Origin: Myxococcales bacterium
GTDB lineage: Bacteria > Myxococcota_A > Polyangia > Polyangiales > JAFGIB01
Assembly: GCA_029880325.1 (NCBI GenBank)
Contig: JAOUOP010000031.1
Coordinates: forward strand, 29,476 to 93,475
Length of the DNA stretch: 64,000 nucleotides
Direction of reading: 5' to 3'
The notes under the pieces are model-generated. The model saw nothing but the letters and a program-made list of their open reading frames with translations, did not search any database and was not told the origin of the DNA. Position 1 is the first letter of the stretch; every line of letters starts with the position of its first letter. Position numbers and translations under genes: made by a program. Of this stretch, positions 62,351 to 64,000 are shown piece by piece.

Positions 62351-63805
62351 TCAATGCGGCTCGGACTCGAGGCCCGTTTCCGGCAACGGCAGCGGTGACG
62401 ACGGCGCGTCCCGTTCGCCGCGCAGTTTGCTGGGGCGGCTGAGGCCCCATTGCTGCAGCCGGTACTGGATGGTGCGCCGACTGATGCCCAGGACGGCCGC
62501 CGCGCGCGTGGGCGAGCCTCCGCAGGCTTCCAGGGTCTTGAGGATGGCGTAGCGCTCGAGCTCGGCCAGGGTGATGCCGGGGATCATCATCTTGAGCGAG
62601 TCGAGTTCCGCCGGCGCGGGGGCGATGGGCAGGTCCTCGGCCTCGATGGTGTCGCCTTCACACAGCACCACCGCCTGCTCGATGGCATTTTGCAGCTCGC
62701 GCACGTTGCCCGGCCAGGGATGGGCGAGCAGGGCGTTGCGGGCCCGCTGATCAAAGCCGTGCACGGTCTTTTCGTTTTCTTCGGCGTATTGCCGCAGAAA
62801 GTGGTCGGCCAGCAACGTCACGTCCGACGGGCGGGCGCGCAGCGGGGGCACTTCGAGCCGCACCACGTTGAGGCGGTAGTAGAGGTCCTCGCGAAAGCGG
62901 CCGTCTTCGACCAGTTGCTTGAGGTCGCGGTTGGTGGCGGCCACGATGCGCACGTCGACGTGCAGGGTTTCGTTGCCGCCCACACGCTCGAACTCCCGCT
63001 CCTGCAGGAAGCGCAACAGCTTGACCTGAACCTGGCGGTTGATCTCGCTAACCTCGTCCAACAGCAGGGTGCCGCCATCGGCCTGCTCGAAGCGGCCCTT
63101 GCGGCGCGCGGTGGCGCCGGTGAAGGAGCCGCGCTCGTGGCCGAAAAGCTCGGACTCGAGCACGGTGTCGGCCAGGGCCGCGCAGTTGAGACGTACGAAG
63201 GGGCCACGCGAACGCTTGGAGTGTTCGTGCACGGCCGCCGCGATCAGCTCCTTGCCGGTGCCGGTCTCGCCGTGGATGAGCACGGTGGCACGGCTCTGGG
63301 CCGCTTGCATCACCTTGCTCAGAAGCCGCTGCATGGCCGGATGGGCGCCCACGATGCGCTCGACCTTGCCCACCGACAGCGCGTTGAGCACGCCGTCGCG
63401 GGCCTGGTCGACTTCGCGCGCCAGGCGCGGCTTCTCCAGCGCACGACGTACGGCCACCGCCAACGCGTCGCGGTGGTCGGGCCACAACAGCACCTGGTCG
63501 GCACCGGCGCGCAAGAGGTCGGCGACGGCCGCCGAACGCGCTGGCTCGAGCACCGCGATGAAGGCGCAGTGGCGGCCGGCCGTGCGATGGCCGCGCTCGA
63601 TCAGCTCGAGGCTTTCGGCGACGCCCAAGCCACAGCCGACGACCACCACCTCCGGACCGTCGCGCTCGATGCGCTGCAGCGCCATCTCGCTTTCGGTCAC
63701 CACGTCGAGCACATGGCCGTGACCCACCAGCTCGTGTACCAACTGCTGGCGGTCGTCGCCGTCGTCGCTGACGACCAGCACACGCGGTCGCTCGGTCTCG
63801 TTCAC
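62351..63805 (-). CDS. NtrC-family sigma-54 activator with degenerate receiver
   Basis: From the GTG at 63805 (a GTG at 63841 is possible) this encodes 484 residues: a receiver-like domain (1-125), a sigma-54 ATPase domain (about 145-375; GETGTGKELIAAAV, GHERGSFTGA, GGTLLLDEVSEIN) and a Fis-type HTH (AAAVLGISRRTIQYRLQQWG). In the receiver the phospho-Asp is missing: the strand reads VVVVGCGLG, and the usual Lys-Pro is WPD. The output loop is GSFTGA, which still works in many family members. It is thus probably controlled without phosphorylation. Confidence 0.88.
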   Translation of the reverse strand: MNETERPRVLVVSDDGDDRQQLVHELVGHGHVLDVVTESEMALQRIERDGPEVVVVGCGLGVAESLELIERGHRTAGRHCAFIAVLEPARSAAVADLLRAGADQVLLWPDHRDALAVAVRRALEKPRLAREVDQARDGVLNALSVGKVERIVGAHPAMQRLLSKVMQAAQSRATVLIHGETGTGKELIAAAVHEHSKRSRGPFVRLNCAALADTVLESELFGHERGSFTGATARRKGRFEQADGGTLLLDEVSEINRQVQVKLLRFLQEREFERVGGNETLHVDVRIVAATNRDLKQLVEDGRFREDLYYRLNVVRLEVPPLRARPSDVTLLADHFLRQYAEENEKTVHGFDQRARNALLAHPWPGNVRELQNAIEQAVVLCEGDTIEAEDLPIAPAPAELDSLKMMIPGITLAELERYAILKTLEACGGSPTRAAAVLGISRRTIQYRLQQWGLSRPSKLRGERDAPSSPLPLPETGLESEPH

Positions 63806-63874
63806 GCGCAAAGCTTGCCCCAGTCCCGGAGCCCGGTCCACGCAGAAGCGATGCGCGCGCCCTGGGAACGCGTC

Positions 63875-64000
63875 CTAGATGTGCTCGGCGGGAGTCATGA
63901 TCCGCTCTCGGGACCGCTACGGCGCCAGCTGCGGCGTCCGGTCCCCTTGAAATACACGGAGTATTCCGGCGGAGGCCGTCCTTGCATCTGGCATCGTATC
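63875..64000. mobile_element. 168-bp MITE-like repeat, copy 3 (cut by the window end)
   Basis: The first 126 bp of the same repeat as at 27181 and 50902, starting CTAGATGTGCTCGGCGG, 34 bp upstream of the longest possible start of the NtrC-type gene. The right end is outside the window. The three copies differ at only a few positions, which suggests recent spread. Confidence 0.75.

Overview
The window is very GC-rich DNA from a Gram-negative bacterium with a large signalling repertoire. It carries many NtrC-type regulators, hybrid histidine kinases, eukaryote-like Ser/Thr kinases and c-di-GMP enzymes. This style fits a deltaproteobacterial or Myxococcota-like lineage; the placement is an inference from gene content only.

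The outstanding region is 470-14077. Sixteen genes lie on the minus strand, nearly all overlapping or a few bases apart, and they read as one magnetosome operon. In transcription order they are: mamI, the MamE protease part, a PDZ lipoprotein, a magnetochrome-PDZ protein (MamE C-terminal part), mamL, mamM, mamB, mamA, mamQ, mamP, a TauE/SafE transporter (MamO C-terminal part), a Met/Pro-repeat protein, a small zinc-ribbon membrane protein, an EcsC-like protein, a zinc-ribbon M48-like metallopeptidase, an unknown protein and a magnetochrome plus membrane-cytochrome fusion. This set covers membrane invagination and protein sorting (MamI, L, Q, B, A), iron transport (MamB, MamM, possibly the TauE protein), and proteolysis with redox control of magnetite (MamE, MamP, magnetochromes). 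The last five or six genes are not standard mam genes and are the best candidates for undescribed magnetosome parts. No mamK is visible. A cluster of GATCGATC palindromes lies just upstream of mamI. The window begins with the 5' part of an alcohol dehydrogenase gene at 1-365.

From 14.3 to 26 kb lie an unknown protein, an XRE regulator overlapping a Ser/Thr kinase, an EAL phosphodiesterase, a poorly coding stretch (17506-18482), an unknown 434-residue protein, two UPF0145-like proteins with an M48 peptidase, a sulfotransferase, a frameshifted gene remnant, an NAD-dependent reductase, a SnoaL-like protein and a secreted vanadium-haloperoxidase-like protein.

From 26 to 51 kb almost everything is minus-strand signal transduction: a hybrid kinase remnant, an NtrC regulator, a single receiver, a REC-PAS-PAS kinase, a ligand-binding GGDEF-EAL protein, a 1758-residue Ser/Thr-ATPase-GAF-histidine kinase with a tandem receiver protein, two HisKA_2-type kinases and a REC-GGDEF protein. 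An amidase pseudogene, a transposase remnant and two kinds of MITE-like repeats show past mobile activity here.

From 51 to 64 kb are a truncated trypsin-like gene, tRNA-Arg and tRNA-His, a redoxin, an HTTM membrane protein pair, ribosomal protein bL33, a GMC oxidoreductase with a small subunit, a putative outer-membrane protein, FxsA, a Cys-rich small protein, an M16 peptidase pair and an NtrC-family activator with a degenerate receiver. A 168-bp repeat ending in CTAG occurs at 27181, 50902 and 63875; the last copy is cut by the window end.
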